Source of the DNA: Haloarcula limicola
Lineage (GTDB): Archaea > Halobacteriota > Halobacteria > Halobacteriales > Haloarculaceae
Reading direction: 5' to 3'
DNA: 64,000 nt
Assembly (NCBI RefSeq): GCF_010119205.1
Contig: NZ_WRXM01000001.1
Location: 1 to 64,000 of the forward strand
Below, piece by piece: positions 24,831 through 32,667 of the stretch (the stretch's first letter is position 1; every line of letters begins with the position of its first letter). The translations under genes and the position numbers were made by a program. Below the pieces are notes generated by a model. That model worked only from the letters and a program-made list of their open reading frames with translations, ran no database searches and was not told the origin of the DNA.

Positions 24831-25880
24831 TCAGTCGTCCGCCTCGGCCTGCGCCTCGGACTCCGCGGTCGGCTGGGCGTCCGCGAGGTCTTCGAGGTAG
24901 CCGTCGGCGTCGATCGCGGCCTTACAGCCCATCCCGGCGGCGGTGACCGCCTGCTGGTAGTGGTAATCGACGACGTCGCCGGCCCCGAACAGCCCGGGAA
25001 CGCCGGTCGCGGTCTGGTTGCCGCCCTTGCCGCCCTGGGTCTGGATGTAACCGGTTTCGTCGAGTTCGACGCCGGTGTCGGCGAGATACCCCGTGTTCGG
25101 GGTGTGGCCGATGGCGACGAACACCGCGCCGACGTCCATCTCGACTCGCTCCGTCCCGGGGTCGTCTAAGTTCTCCGAGGGATAGCCGGCGTCGTTCCGC
25201 GCGAGAGTGACGCGGTCGACGCCCGCCTCGGCCGAGCCGTGAATCTCCAGGAGCTCGGTGTTGCGCAGGATCTCGATCTCGCCCTCGTCGACCTTCTCCT
25301 GGACCTTCTCGATCCAGTAGTCCTCGGCGCGGAACTCCTCGCGGCGGTGGGCCAGATAGACGGTGTCGGCGAACTTCGTGAGGAAGTGGGCCTCCTCGCA
25401 GGCGGCGTCGCCGCCGCCGACGACGAGCATGTCCTCGCCGCGGAAGAACGCGCCGTCGCAGGTCGCACACGTCGAGACGCCGTAGCCCATCAGGTCGTCC
25501 TCGCCGGGGATGCCCAGGGTGCGGGCGCTGGCACCCGAGGCGGCGATGAAGGCGTCACAGGTGAGGATGTCGCCGTTCGACAACTCGACGCGGAAGGGCC
25601 GCTCGCCGTCGTCGACGCGCTCGACGATGCCGTGGCGCAGCTCGGCACCGAACTGCTCGGCCTGCTCCTTCATCTCGTTGATGAGGTCCGGGCCGGAGAT
25701 GCCCTCGGGGAAGCCGGGGTAGTTCTCGACCTCGCTGGTGAGAGTCAGTTGGCCGCCCGGTTCGTCCCCTTCGAGGACCAGAGGATCGTTGTTGCTGCGG
25801 CCCGCGTAGATGGCCGCCGTCAGCCCGGCGATGCCGGTGCCGGCGACGACGAGTCGGTGGTGTTCCTCGTTGTCTGTCAT
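24831..25880 (-). CDS. trxB: Thioredoxin reductase
   Basis: A 349-residue flavoprotein of the low-molecular-weight thioredoxin reductase family. The FAD-binding motif is GTGIAGLTAAIYAGRS at the N-terminus, the redox disulfide is CATC, the NADPH-binding motif is VVGGGDAACEEA, and GLFGAGDVVD closes the FAD site. It moves electrons from NADPH to thioredoxin. The NADPH region carries HRREEFRA, typical of NADPH preference. ATG 25880 is chosen because the preceding in-frame codons are Arg-rich and not conserved in the family. An acidic C-terminal tail of about 20 residues is a haloarchaeal addition. Confidence 0.93.
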   Translation of the reverse strand: MTDNEEHHRLVVAGTGIAGLTAAIYAGRSNNDPLVLEGDEPGGQLTLTSEVENYPGFPEGISGPDLINEMKEQAEQFGAELRHGIVERVDDGERPFRVELSNGDILTCDAFIAASGASARTLGIPGEDDLMGYGVSTCATCDGAFFRGEDMLVVGGGDAACEEAHFLTKFADTVYLAHRREEFRAEDYWIEKVQEKVDEGEIEILRNTELLEIHGSAEAGVDRVTLARNDAGYPSENLDDPGTERVEMDVGAVFVAIGHTPNTGYLADTGVELDETGYIQTQGGKGGNQTATGVPGLFGAGDVVDYHYQQAVTAAGMGCKAAIDADGYLEDLADAQPTAESEAQAEADD

Positions 25881-25980
25881 TACCGGGATTACTCTACACC
25901 GGCCTATACACCTTGCGCTGTCGTAGCGGGCACGCACAGCCACCCGACACGGTTATCCGCCCACCGTCGCTGGCTCCGAT

Positions 25981-26265
25981 ATGGCCGCCGACATCGAGGA
26001 GAAGACGGACCGCTACGAGGGACTGCTCGCCGACGCGCTCGACGCCGCCGCGATCGCGCCGCCGGAGGGGACGCCGATGCACGACGCCGCCCTCGACTGC
26101 GAGGAGATGGCGTCGGCGTACCTGGAGGACGGGAGACACTTCCGGGACGACGACGACCTCGTCAACGCGCTGGCGTCGTTCTCCTACGGGCACGCGTGGC
26201 TGGACGCGGGCGCGCGCATCGGCCTGTTCGACGTGCCTACCGAGGGGCATCTATTCACCGTCTGA
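25981..26265 (+). CDS. DUF357 family protein
   Basis: A 94-residue all-helical protein of the archaeal DUF357 family, recognisable by the pattern ALASFSYGHAWLDAGARIG in the second half. Function unknown; the helices resemble TPR-like packing. It has no obvious operon partner, is divergent from trxB with 100 bases between, and is followed 73 bases later by a HTH gene. Confidence 0.8.
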   Translation: MAADIEEKTDRYEGLLADALDAAAIAPPEGTPMHDAALDCEEMASAYLEDGRHFRDDDDLVNALASFSYGHAWLDAGARIGLFDVPTEGHLFTV

Positions 26266-26338
26266 ATCCCCGCGGCGAGGCCGATGCCCAAACTAGTAGG
26301 CGGTGGGCTTACGTAGCGGCCCCGAGTTGGACACGACG

Positions 26339-26614
26339 ATGGAGGCCGTCTTGTGGTACGTCTTGACGAGTACGCGGGGCGGAGCGAACCGAATCCGCAT
26401 CCTGCGTACCATCGACGAACGGCCTCGGAACGCGAACAAACTCGCGGAGGAACTGGACCTCGACTACAAGACGGTCCGTCACCACCTGGACGTCTTAGAG
26501 GAAAACGACATCGTCACCGACAGCGGCGACGACTACGGCGCGGTGTACCTGCCGACCGATCGGGTCCGGAACTACTGGGACACCGTCGAACAAATCATGG
26601 AGGCAGCGGACTGA
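26339..26614 (+). CDS. ArsR-like winged-helix regulator
   Basis: A 91-residue DNA-binding protein. A winged-helix domain fills most of it, with helices RIRILRTIDERPRNANKLAEEL and the recognition helix DYKTVRHHLDVLEEN, then the wing IVTDSGDDYGAVYLPTDR. No metal-binding Cys pair is seen, so it is not an obvious metal sensor. ATG 26339 starts at EAVLWYVLTSTRGGANR, the usual beginning of this family; the codons before it are not conserved-looking. It is followed on the same strand by a three-helix membrane protein, and the pair may work together. Confidence 0.85.
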   Translation: MEAVLWYVLTSTRGGANRIRILRTIDERPRNANKLAEELDLDYKTVRHHLDVLEENDIVTDSGDDYGAVYLPTDRVRNYWDTVEQIMEAAD

Positions 26615-26668
26615 GTATGGCCGAAATTGGGAAAGAGTATATGAACTGTAACCTGAAATGGAAGAGCG

Positions 26669-26974
26669 ATGGTTAGTTGGATTGACGCCGCCCGGGTCGC
26701 GGTCAGCGTCAACATGCTGCTCCTAGCGGTGCTCATCTACGTCTGGGGCCGCAACCTCTATCAGATCCGGTCGAAGCACACGTTCGGTCTTCTCTTCTTC
26801 GCCCTCCTGCTGTTCGCCGAGAACGCCTTCGCGCTCTACTTCTACCTGCTGGACCCGCTCCTCTCGGGGTGGTTCAGCAACGCGGTCCCCGACCCGGCGT
26901 GGCAGGCGATGGTCGTCCTCCACGTCCTCGAAACGGTGGGGTTGGCGGTGCTGGCGTGGATAACGTGGGACTGA
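26669..26974 (+). CDS. Small three-helix membrane protein
   Basis: A 101-residue protein with three hydrophobic helices (AVSVNMLLLAVLIYVWG, FGLLFFALLLFAENAFALYFY, AMVVLHVLETVGLAVLAW). No catalytic motif. Its place 54 bases after a winged-helix gene on the same strand suggests that the helix-turn-helix protein controls it or that the two form a sensor pair, as seen for other paired HTH/membrane genes in haloarchaea. Function unknown. Confidence 0.75.
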   Translation: MVSWIDAARVAVSVNMLLLAVLIYVWGRNLYQIRSKHTFGLLFFALLLFAENAFALYFYLLDPLLSGWFSNAVPDPAWQAMVVLHVLETVGLAVLAWITWD

Positions 26975-27179
26975 AACTGCGGGTCGTCGCTCGGGATCGA
27001 CGTTTCTCTTCGGGTGCGGAGCGGCGACGACGCGAGCGTCGAACGAGTCGAAGCGATCACCCGACCGACCCCCGCGCCAGGCGTCTCCATTTGCGGCAGA
27101 ATTAAGTAGTTTACCGAAACGGCTTGTTCCTTGGTATCACCGTTCTGTCGGGCGGTTTTGGGTCGAAATTGGCGAAACA

Positions 27180-27187
27180 TTTAAATA
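27180..27187 (+). promoter_or_regulatory. TATA box of the tfb gene
   Basis: TTTAAATA, a near-ideal archaeal TATA box, is followed by an expected start of transcription at about 27208-27211. That falls after the first in-frame ATG (27203), so translation probably begins at ATG 27269 with a leader of about 60 bases, which is long for haloarchaea. A second TATA-like element (TTAAGTAG, about 27102-27109) lies upstream. From 26975 to 27170 no gene was found. Confidence 0.6.
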
Positions 27188-27268
27188 GTTGTCGAACTAA
27201 CTATGGGTAACAGAGAGTCAGTAACAGCACTTCAAGATTATGCACCCGGCAGCCCGGGACACACCACC

Positions 27269-28243
27269 ATGAGCGAATCACCAGCACACAACGGCGTTCG
27301 GGAACGGACACAGGACGAACAGGAACTCGGCGAGGAGACGACGGAACGGCAGGACGTCTGTCCGGAGTGTGGCGGTGACGTACGCACGGACAGCGAGCAC
27401 GGCGAGACGGTCTGTCGGGACTGCGGTCTCGTCATCGAAGAGGACAGCATCGACCGCGGTCCCGAGTGGCGGGCGTTCGACTCCGCGGAGCGCGACCAGA
27501 AGTCCCGCGTGGGCGCGCCGACGACGAACATGATGCACGACAAGGGGCTCTCGACCAACATCGGCTGGCAGAACAAGGACGCCTACGGGCGCTCGCTCTC
27601 CAGCGAGCAGCGCCAGAAGATGCAGCGCCTACGCACTTGGAACGAGCGGTTCCGCACCCGCGACTCCAAGGAGCGCAACCTCAAGCAGGCGCTGGGCGAG
27701 ATCGACCGCATGGCCTCGGCGCTGGGTCTGCCCCAGAACGTCCGCGAGACGGCCAGCGTCATCTACCGCCGCGCGCTGGACGAGAACCTGCTCCCCGGCC
27801 GCTCCATCGAGGGCGTCGCGACCTCGGCGCTGTACGCGGCGGCCCGGATGGCCGGCAGCCCGCGTTCGCTCGACGAGATGGCGGTCGTCTCCCGCGTCGA
27901 GAAGATGGAACTCACTCGGACGTACCGCTACGTCGTCCGCGAGCTGAATCTCGAAGTCCAGCCCGCAGACCCCGAGCAGTACCTCCCGCGGTTCGTCTCG
28001 GACCTCGACCTCTCCGAGGAGACGGAGCGACGGGCCCGCGAACTCATCGTCCGGGCGCGCGACGCCGGCCTGCTCTCCGGGAAGTCGCCGGTCGGACTGG
28101 CCGCGGCCGCGGTGTACGCCGGCGCGCTGCTGACCAACGAGAAGGTGACCCAGAGTGAGGTCGGCAACGTCGCCAACGTTTCGGAAGTCACCATCCGAAA
28201 CCGGTACAAAGAGCTGCTCGAAGCCGAGGACGTTCCGGCCTGA
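27269..28243 (+). CDS. tfb: Transcription initiation factor IIB (TFB)
   Basis: A 324-residue general transcription factor that bridges TBP bound at the TATA box and RNA polymerase. It has an N-terminal zinc ribbon (CPECG at 31-35 and CRDCG around 51), a B-reader/linker region with GPEWRAFD, and two cyclin-like repeats, with SIEGVATSALYAAARMAG and SPVGLAAAAVYAGALL as the conserved blocks. The C-terminal NVSEVTIRNRYKEL is the recognition helix for the BRE. Full length. Haloarchaea often carry several tfb paralogs; which one this is cannot be told here. An in-frame ATG at 27203 is rejected on promoter spacing. Confidence 0.92.
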   Translation: MSESPAHNGVRERTQDEQELGEETTERQDVCPECGGDVRTDSEHGETVCRDCGLVIEEDSIDRGPEWRAFDSAERDQKSRVGAPTTNMMHDKGLSTNIGWQNKDAYGRSLSSEQRQKMQRLRTWNERFRTRDSKERNLKQALGEIDRMASALGLPQNVRETASVIYRRALDENLLPGRSIEGVATSALYAAARMAGSPRSLDEMAVVSRVEKMELTRTYRYVVRELNLEVQPADPEQYLPRFVSDLDLSEETERRARELIVRARDAGLLSGKSPVGLAAAAVYAGALLTNEKVTQSEVGNVANVSEVTIRNRYKELLEAEDVPA

Positions 28244-28306
28244 ATCCGACTCGCTCCGATTCAGAGGCAGAGGAGTGGGGAGACACCAATCTTTTTGCCT
28301 CCTCTT

Positions 28307-28329
28307 CATGTGTGTGATTAGCACACATG
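28307..28329. promoter_or_regulatory. Inverted repeat spanning the start codon of a zinc-ribbon microprotein
   Basis: Perfect 8-bp arms CATGTGTG (28307-28314) and CACACATG (28322-28329) flank a 7-base spacer. The right arm includes the ATG start codon at 28327. A T-rich element (CTTTTTG at 28291-28297) just upstream could serve as promoter, which would put the start of transcription inside the repeat. It could be an operator, or an RNA hairpin that hides the start codon if the message begins upstream. Confidence 0.45.
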
Positions 28330-28506
28330 GAAGAAGCGTACGTTCGGTTGCTCTGTCCGGAATGCACGAAAGGCTGGGAGTCGACGCCGAGCGAGTTACC
28401 GACACACGACTCGCTGTTTCACTGTCCGAACTGTCACGCGAGCCGACGGCTCGCGGAGTTCACCCGAACCGACCGCGACTTACAGACGCTGAAGGATCTC
28501 CAGTAA
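28327..28506 (+). CDS. Zinc-ribbon microprotein, 59 residues
   Basis: A 59-residue protein with two CxxC pairs (CPEC at 10-13, CPNC at 33-36), about 20 residues apart, giving one Cys4 zinc site. The rest is polar, with a C-terminal helix (DRDLQTLKDLQ). Such small zinc-finger proteins are frequent and conserved in haloarchaea; some affect motility or biofilm, but no role can be assigned here. It begins inside an inverted repeat (28307-28329). It is followed 19 bases later by the 3' end of the convergent aIF2-beta gene. Confidence 0.8.
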   Translation: MEEAYVRLLCPECTKGWESTPSELPTHDSLFHCPNCHASRRLAEFTRTDRDLQTLKDLQ

Positions 28507-28525
28507 CCGGCGCTGCGGCGACGCC

Positions 28526-28933
28526 TCACTCGTCGCCCGTCGCAGAGCGCGCCCCACAAGCCTCACAGCGGAGGAGCGTCGCGCCGCCCTCCTCTTCCAG
28601 CCGCGTGTCGGGCAAGCCACACTCCGGACAGCGGACGAACTGCTCGGCGTACTCGTCCGTGGCGTTCCCGAGCCTGTCGGCGTCGAACGACCCCGTGAGC
28701 CGCGCCCGTCCGCTCTCGTCGATGTGCGCGCTGGTCCCGACCTCGCGCTGGAGGAACTGGAGGACGTGGTCCGGGTCCCGTCCCAGCGCGTCGCACAGTG
28801 ACTGGAAGTTCTCGACGACGGTCTCGTTTCCCTCCTCTCGGACCGCCGGGTCGGGTACGTCGAGGCGGTCGGCCGGCTCGTCGATCGTCGGCGTCTCGCT
28901 CGCCGCCCGGTCGAGCATGTCGTCGTACTCCAT
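28526..28933 (-). CDS. Translation initiation factor aIF2 subunit beta
   Basis: A 135-residue subunit of the heterotrimeric aIF2, which brings initiator Met-tRNA to the ribosome. The N-terminal alpha-helix that binds the gamma subunit is present (DDMLDRAASETP), then the alpha/beta core (GNETVVENFQSLCDALGRDPDHVLQFL) and the C-terminal Cys4 zinc domain (CPECGLPDT...CEACGA). ATG 28933 gives the usual archaeal length; an upstream in-frame extension of nine codons is not supported. Convergent with the zinc-ribbon microprotein. Confidence 0.92.
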   Translation of the reverse strand: MEYDDMLDRAASETPTIDEPADRLDVPDPAVREEGNETVVENFQSLCDALGRDPDHVLQFLQREVGTSAHIDESGRARLTGSFDADRLGNATDEYAEQFVRCPECGLPDTRLEEEGGATLLRCEACGARSATGDE

Positions 28934-29117
28934 GTCCGTTAGTGCACCACCCACCGACAAAAATCTTTCAGTCCCGGTTTTCGGCGGTTTAGATGCCCCC
29001 TAACACTCGAAATCATCGCTGATATCCCGAGCGGCAGATTTATAACTATTCTTTATCTGTGTGTTAACCTTCGTCAGAGTACTACTATAACCCTCCAGTC
29101 TCTAGCTTCGCGTGACC

Positions 29118-29354
29118 ATGAAAAAGCAGGAGCTCATCCACCTTCACGGCCTGCTTGCACAGGTACAAGACCACTACGAAGCCGACACGGGCTCGGAAGT
29201 GGAACACGACGAGTACGCCGAACTCGGCGTGAAGCCGACCTCGATTCACAAGTCGAAGACCGACCACAAAGAGGCCGTCTTCGCGATCGTCGACGGCATC
29301 ACCTCGGAGATGACCGCCGAAGAGAAAGAACCCGTTTCTGCCGCCGCTGACTGA
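29118..29354 (+). CDS. UPF0058 family protein
   Basis: A 78-residue helical protein of the archaeal UPF0058 family (start MKKQELIHLHGLLAQVQDHYE, later KPTSIHKSKTDHKEAVF). Function unknown. A TATA-like element (CTATAACC, 29084-29091) is centred about 30 bases before the ATG at 29118, implying a leaderless message and favouring this ATG over a GTG two codons upstream. Confidence 0.85.
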   Translation: MKKQELIHLHGLLAQVQDHYEADTGSEVEHDEYAELGVKPTSIHKSKTDHKEAVFAIVDGITSEMTAEEKEPVSAAAD

Positions 29355-29359
29355 TCCGC

Positions 29360-29378
29360 TCCGCTCGATTCGAGCGGA
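29360..29378. terminator. Hairpin between two convergent genes
   Basis: Perfect 9-bp arms TCCGCTCGA and TCGAGCGGA with one base between them, starting 6 bases after the UPF0058 stop. The DUF555 gene ends at 29426 on the other strand. It would form a short hairpin on either transcript and is a plausible bidirectional end signal; no T-run follows, so this is tentative. Confidence 0.35.
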
Positions 29379-29425
29379 ATGCTGCCGAAAACTGAGCCGT
29401 GAGCGCGGACTGCGGGTCGTCGGGA

Positions 29426-29878
29426 CTACTCGTCGATGAGGTCTTCGAACTCCGGGAGGACTTCGTCGTCGCTCGTCTCGGTACCGCTCTCGTCTCTCTC
29501 GTCGCTCTCCGCCTCCACCTCCTCGTCGTCTTCGTCCTCCTCCGCTATCTCCTCGATTTCGAGGACGTCGAGCGGGATGTTCTCCAGTCGCTGCCCGATC
29601 TCCTTGCGGGCGATTCGGGCGGCGTGCTCGTCGCGTTCGACGTTGAAGACCATCATCTCCAGTTCGAGCGCGACGAGGCTCTCGTCGGCGGCGAGAAACG
29701 CGGGGTCCAGGTCCTCCCCGCAGTGCGGGCAGTGGCGTTCGCCCATGTTGATTTCGACGTAGTTGAGGTCGGGATTGAGCATCTCGCCGGTCTTCGAGAT
29801 GGCGATGCGGACGGCCTCGTCGGACGTCCCTACGTCGTAGACGGGTACGGCGGCCTCGACGACAACTCTGCAGTCCAT
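29426..29878 (-). CDS. UPF0212 / DUF555 family protein
   Basis: A 150-residue archaeal protein of the DUF555 (UPF0212) family: N-terminal strand-helix block (VVVEAAVPVYDVGTSDEAVRIAISK), then LNPDLNYVEINMGERHCPHCGEDL with one CxxC pair, then an acidic tail of about 45 residues unique to halophiles. Function unknown. It is a lone gene between convergent UPF0058 and a same-strand transporter. Confidence 0.85.
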   Translation of the reverse strand: MDCRVVVEAAVPVYDVGTSDEAVRIAISKTGEMLNPDLNYVEINMGERHCPHCGEDLDPAFLAADESLVALELEMMVFNVERDEHAARIARKEIGQRLENIPLDVLEIEEIAEEDEDDEEVEAESDERDESGTETSDDEVLPEFEDLIDE

Positions 29879-29922
29879 GAAAGAGTGTTTGTGAGCCTAT
29901 ATAATGAAGGTTAGCCCGGGAG

Positions 29923-30903
29923 TCAATCGGACTCGAATCCGGTCGCGTCCTCGCCGACGGCGAGGCGGTCGGTCGGGACGGCGGTCTCCCCGTGGATCCA
30001 CGACCTGACCGTGGCGAGCGAGAGCGACTCGCTGCCGAGTATCGCGAACCCGGCGAAGACGGTCAGGAACCCGACGACCGCCAGTTCCGAGACGGTCTCG
30101 CCGAGCAGCGCCCAGCCGCCGAGCGTCGAGACGACGGGGACGACGTAGAAGACGAGGTTCGCGTGGGTCGCCCCGGCGGTGTCGATCAGGCCGAAGTAGG
30201 CCACGTAGGCGACCGCCCCCGCGAACACGCCGACGTAGACGAGTGCGAGCAGCGCCCCGGCGGTCCAGTCGACGGCCGCGAGCGATTCGCCGGCCGACAG
30301 GCTGAGCGCGTGACAGAGCGCCGCGGCGAAGGGGAGTCCCCACGCCGTCCGGACCGTGCTCTCGAGGGCGGCGTCGCTCCAGCGGACGAGGACGCTCCCG
30401 AGCGCCCCGCTGATCGCGCCGCCGAACAGCAGGAGCTTGCCACCGCCGCCGCTCAGCAGCGTCGCCGGGTCGGGAGTCACGACCAGTCCGACGCCGAGCA
30501 GCCCGACGAGGAGGCCGGTCGCACCGCGGGCCGAGAGGCGTTCGTCCGAGAGCAGGAGCGCCGCGAACACCGGCGTCAGGATGGGATTGAGGCTGAAGAC
30601 GATCGCTCCGACGGCGCTGGTGGCGTCCTGCTGACCGAGGAACAGGAGCGCGTTCGTCAGGCCGAGCGCGAGCAGTCCGGTCGAGAGAATCCCCAGGAGG
30701 TCGCCGCGAGTCCGCGGGAGCAGTTCGCTCCGCGAGCGAGTGAGGGCGACGTAGCCCAGCAGCGCCACGGCGGCGACGTCGAACCGCAGCGCGATGAACA
30801 GGAGCGGCGGGAAGTAGGCGAGCCCCGCCTTCGCCGCAACGAACACGCCGCCGAACAGCACGCTCGCGGCGACGCCGAAGGCGAGCATCCGTCGTGACAC
30901 CAT
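29923..30903 (-). CDS. EamA/DMT-superfamily transporter
   Basis: A 326-residue membrane protein with ten hydrophobic helices in two EamA repeats, the second beginning around GGKLLLFGGAISGALGSVLVRWSD. DMT transporters export metabolites such as amino acids or nucleosides. The start ATG 30903 is preceded by GGAGG ten bases upstream, and the leader contains a perfect 20-bp palindrome (30920-30939). It is divergent from a HTH regulator at 31104, with about 200 bases between them, so that regulator probably controls it. Substrate unknown. Confidence 0.85.
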   Translation of the reverse strand: MVSRRMLAFGVAASVLFGGVFVAAKAGLAYFPPLLFIALRFDVAAVALLGYVALTRSRSELLPRTRGDLLGILSTGLLALGLTNALLFLGQQDATSAVGAIVFSLNPILTPVFAALLLSDERLSARGATGLLVGLLGVGLVVTPDPATLLSGGGGKLLLFGGAISGALGSVLVRWSDAALESTVRTAWGLPFAAALCHALSLSAGESLAAVDWTAGALLALVYVGVFAGAVAYVAYFGLIDTAGATHANLVFYVVPVVSTLGGWALLGETVSELAVVGFLTVFAGFAILGSESLSLATVRSWIHGETAVPTDRLAVGEDATGFESD

Positions 30904-30919
30904 AGTTATACTACCTCCC

Positions 30920-30939
30920 GGCCGCCGTCGACGGCGGCC
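30920..30939. promoter_or_regulatory. Perfect 20-bp palindrome in the transporter leader
   Basis: GGCCGCCGTC followed directly by its reverse complement, 17 bases before the EamA start codon. As DNA it could be an operator; as RNA it would fold only with a small loop by opening central pairs. High GC means a palindrome this long is uncommon but not impossible by chance. Confidence 0.35.
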
Positions 30940-31065
30940 ATCGAGATACGTCGAAAAACTGCAGATAGTAGTTCGCTCATCACGTTCTTCCGTAGGAGAC
31001 GGCGGCTTATAGTCTCGTTCAGAAAATTTTACACGACGGGAAATTGTCGGCGACCCGTGATCGGA

Positions 31066-31089
31066 TTTCACGGGGTGAAAATATTTCAC
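31066..31089 (+). promoter_or_regulatory. Triple half-site operator at the regulator promoter
   Basis: Three half-sites alternate in orientation at even 9-base steps: TTTCAC (31066-31071), GTGAAA (31075-31080), TTTCAC (31084-31089), with spacers GGG and ATA. Any two neighbours form a palindrome. The AAAATATTT within the array also serves as a TATA-like element 20-26 bases before ATG 31104. This is what an autoregulated promoter would look like. Confidence 0.55.
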
Positions 31090-31103
31090 GACGCGTAAGG
31101 GGT

Positions 31104-31919
31104 ATGTGGGAGGACGCGGTAGCGCTCGGTATGGACGCCACGCTCGACGAGATAGAGTTCCTCGCGCTCTCGTCGAACCGTATCGCGGTGCTGGAACGCC
31201 TCGCCGCGGAGAAACACACCCGCTCGGAACTCGCGGAGGCGACGGGCGCGTCACAGGCCACGCTCGGCCGCATCCTCGGTGACTTCGAGGACAGAAAGTG
31301 GGTGCGCCGCGAGGGCGGCGGGTACGTCGCCACCGCGACCGGCACGCTCGTCGCCGAGGGGTTTCGTGACCTCGTGGACGTCCTCGACACCGAGCGCGAA
31401 CTCCGCGACATCGCCGAGTACCTGCCGACGGACGCGATGGACTTCGACCTCCGTCACCTCGCCGGCGCGACTATCACTCGACCCACCCAGACGCGGCCGA
31501 ACGCGCCGCTTCAGCACCTGCTGACGCTGATGGACGGGGCCGACGAGGTCACGGCGTTCTCCCACACCCTGAACGATCAGAGCCTCCGCGTCGCGGCCGA
31601 CCGCACGGGCGACCAGCGGTTCCGGGCGGTCCTCCCGCAGAGCGCAATCGACGCGCTCGTCGGCGACGAGGCGCTACGCGACCGTCTCCGCGACCTCGTG
31701 GCTGCCGAAACCGCGTCCGTCCGCGTCTACGACGGCGAGATACCGCTGGCCGTGACTATCGTCGACGACGTGGTGAACCTCCTCGTCCGCGACCGGCGCG
31801 GCGTGCTGCGGGCCGCAGTCGACAGCGAACACCCGGCGGTTCGCGCCTGGGCCGAGACGCAGTTCGAACGGTATCACGCCGACTCGACGCCGCTCTCGGC
31901 GGGTTCGCTCTCGCCGTAG
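31104..31919 (+). CDS. Winged-helix transcriptional regulator of haloarchaeal type
   Basis: A 271-residue protein. The N-terminal winged helix includes [38 protein letters not shown] and the wing [16 protein letters not shown]. The rest, about 180 residues, is an alpha/beta sensor-like domain common to a haloarchaeal regulator family ([23 protein letters not shown], then [18 protein letters not shown]). No ligand is known. ATG 31104 fits the TATA spacing for a leaderless message; ATG 31131 is an alternative. The promoter holds three TTTCAC half-sites, so autoregulation and control of the divergent DMT transporter are likely. It ends one base from the UDG-like gene on the other strand. Confidence 0.8.
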   Translation: MWEDAVALGMDATLDEIEFLALSSNRIAVLERLAAEKHTRSELAEATGASQATLGRILGDFEDRKWVRREGGGYVATATGTLVAEGFRDLVDVLDTERELRDIAEYLPTDAMDFDLRHLAGATITRPTQTRPNAPLQHLLTLMDGADEVTAFSHTLNDQSLRVAADRTGDQRFRAVLPQSAIDALVGDEALRDRLRDLVAAETASVRVYDGEIPLAVTIVDDVVNLLVRDRRGVLRAAVDSEHPAVRAWAETQFERYHADSTPLSAGSLSP

Positions 31920-31920
31920 C

Positions 31921-32544
31921 TCACCGGACGCGCCAGACCTCGTCGCCCGGGAGGAACCGGCCGAGCTCGGCCTCCTGTCGGTAGTCGGTCTGCAGGAGCG
32001 CTTTCAGCGCCGCGACCAGTCGCTCCTCGTCGGTATCGACCCAGTCGGCGGGGTCCTTGATGGGATAGACGAGCCAGCCGCTGCCTCTGACCTCCGTCCC
32101 GTGCAGTTCGTCCATCTCCACCTCGTCGGCCCGTCGCGGGGTCATGTTGGCGAAGACGTACTTCGTCGCGCGTTCGCCGACCGGCAACAGGACGTGAGAG
32201 GTGATCGCCCTGACCTCGGTATCGAACATCGGTTCGTGGTCGTCGTAGTCCCGCTCGGTCGGTTCCCGGTCGCCGCACATGTACATGTACGAGAGGTACG
32301 TCTTCTCGACGACCGGCGGCGTTCCGGCCTCTCGCAGGAGGCCGGCCTCGACCAGCGCTCGCTGGAGGGTGTCTGCGGCCGGTGTGCCGGTGAAGGGGAT
32401 CCCGGTATCGCTCCCGCCGTGGACGCCGGGGTGGTCGCCGATGACGTGGAAGTCGGCGTTCGCGTCGCCGTATCCCGGGACGAACGGCTCACACGGCGGG
32501 TCGAAGCCGAAGGGGTTGTGCTGCGTAGCCGTGATGTTCTTCAC
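31921..32544 (-). CDS. Uracil-DNA glycosylase superfamily protein
   Basis: A 207-residue protein of the UDG superfamily, enzymes that cut damaged bases from DNA. The motif-1 region is clear ([20 protein letters not shown], followed by AADTLQRAL). The second catalytic motif, HPS or HPA in classical families, is not evident; the corresponding C-terminal region reads [11 protein letters not shown]. Activity on uracil is therefore uncertain. No Fe-S cysteine set of family 4 is present. The start is a GTG at 32544; no ATG is available near the beginning of the fold. Divergent from pccB, with about 123 bases between. Confidence 0.7.
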   Translation of the reverse strand: MKNITATQHNPFGFDPPCEPFVPGYGDANADFHVIGDHPGVHGGSDTGIPFTGTPAADTLQRALVEAGLLREAGTPPVVEKTYLSYMYMCGDREPTERDYDDHEPMFDTEVRAITSHVLLPVGERATKYVFANMTPRRADEVEMDELHGTEVRGSGWLVYPIKDPADWVDTDEERLVAALKALLQTDYRQEAELGRFLPGDEVWRVR

Positions 32545-32667
32545 GGGCGGTCTGACGCGGCAGTGCGGCAAAACTCCGGCGGTCTCCGACGGGGACTCTC
32601 GGGCAACGTTTTTCTCGGATGCGCTCGACGGGACGGGTATGTTCGAGCCCGGGAGCCGTGGTGTCGC

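Noticed and set aside
27203-27268. Upstream ATG in frame with tfb
   Set aside because: It lies before the start of transcription expected from the TATA box, and the added 22 residues are outside the family's zinc ribbon.
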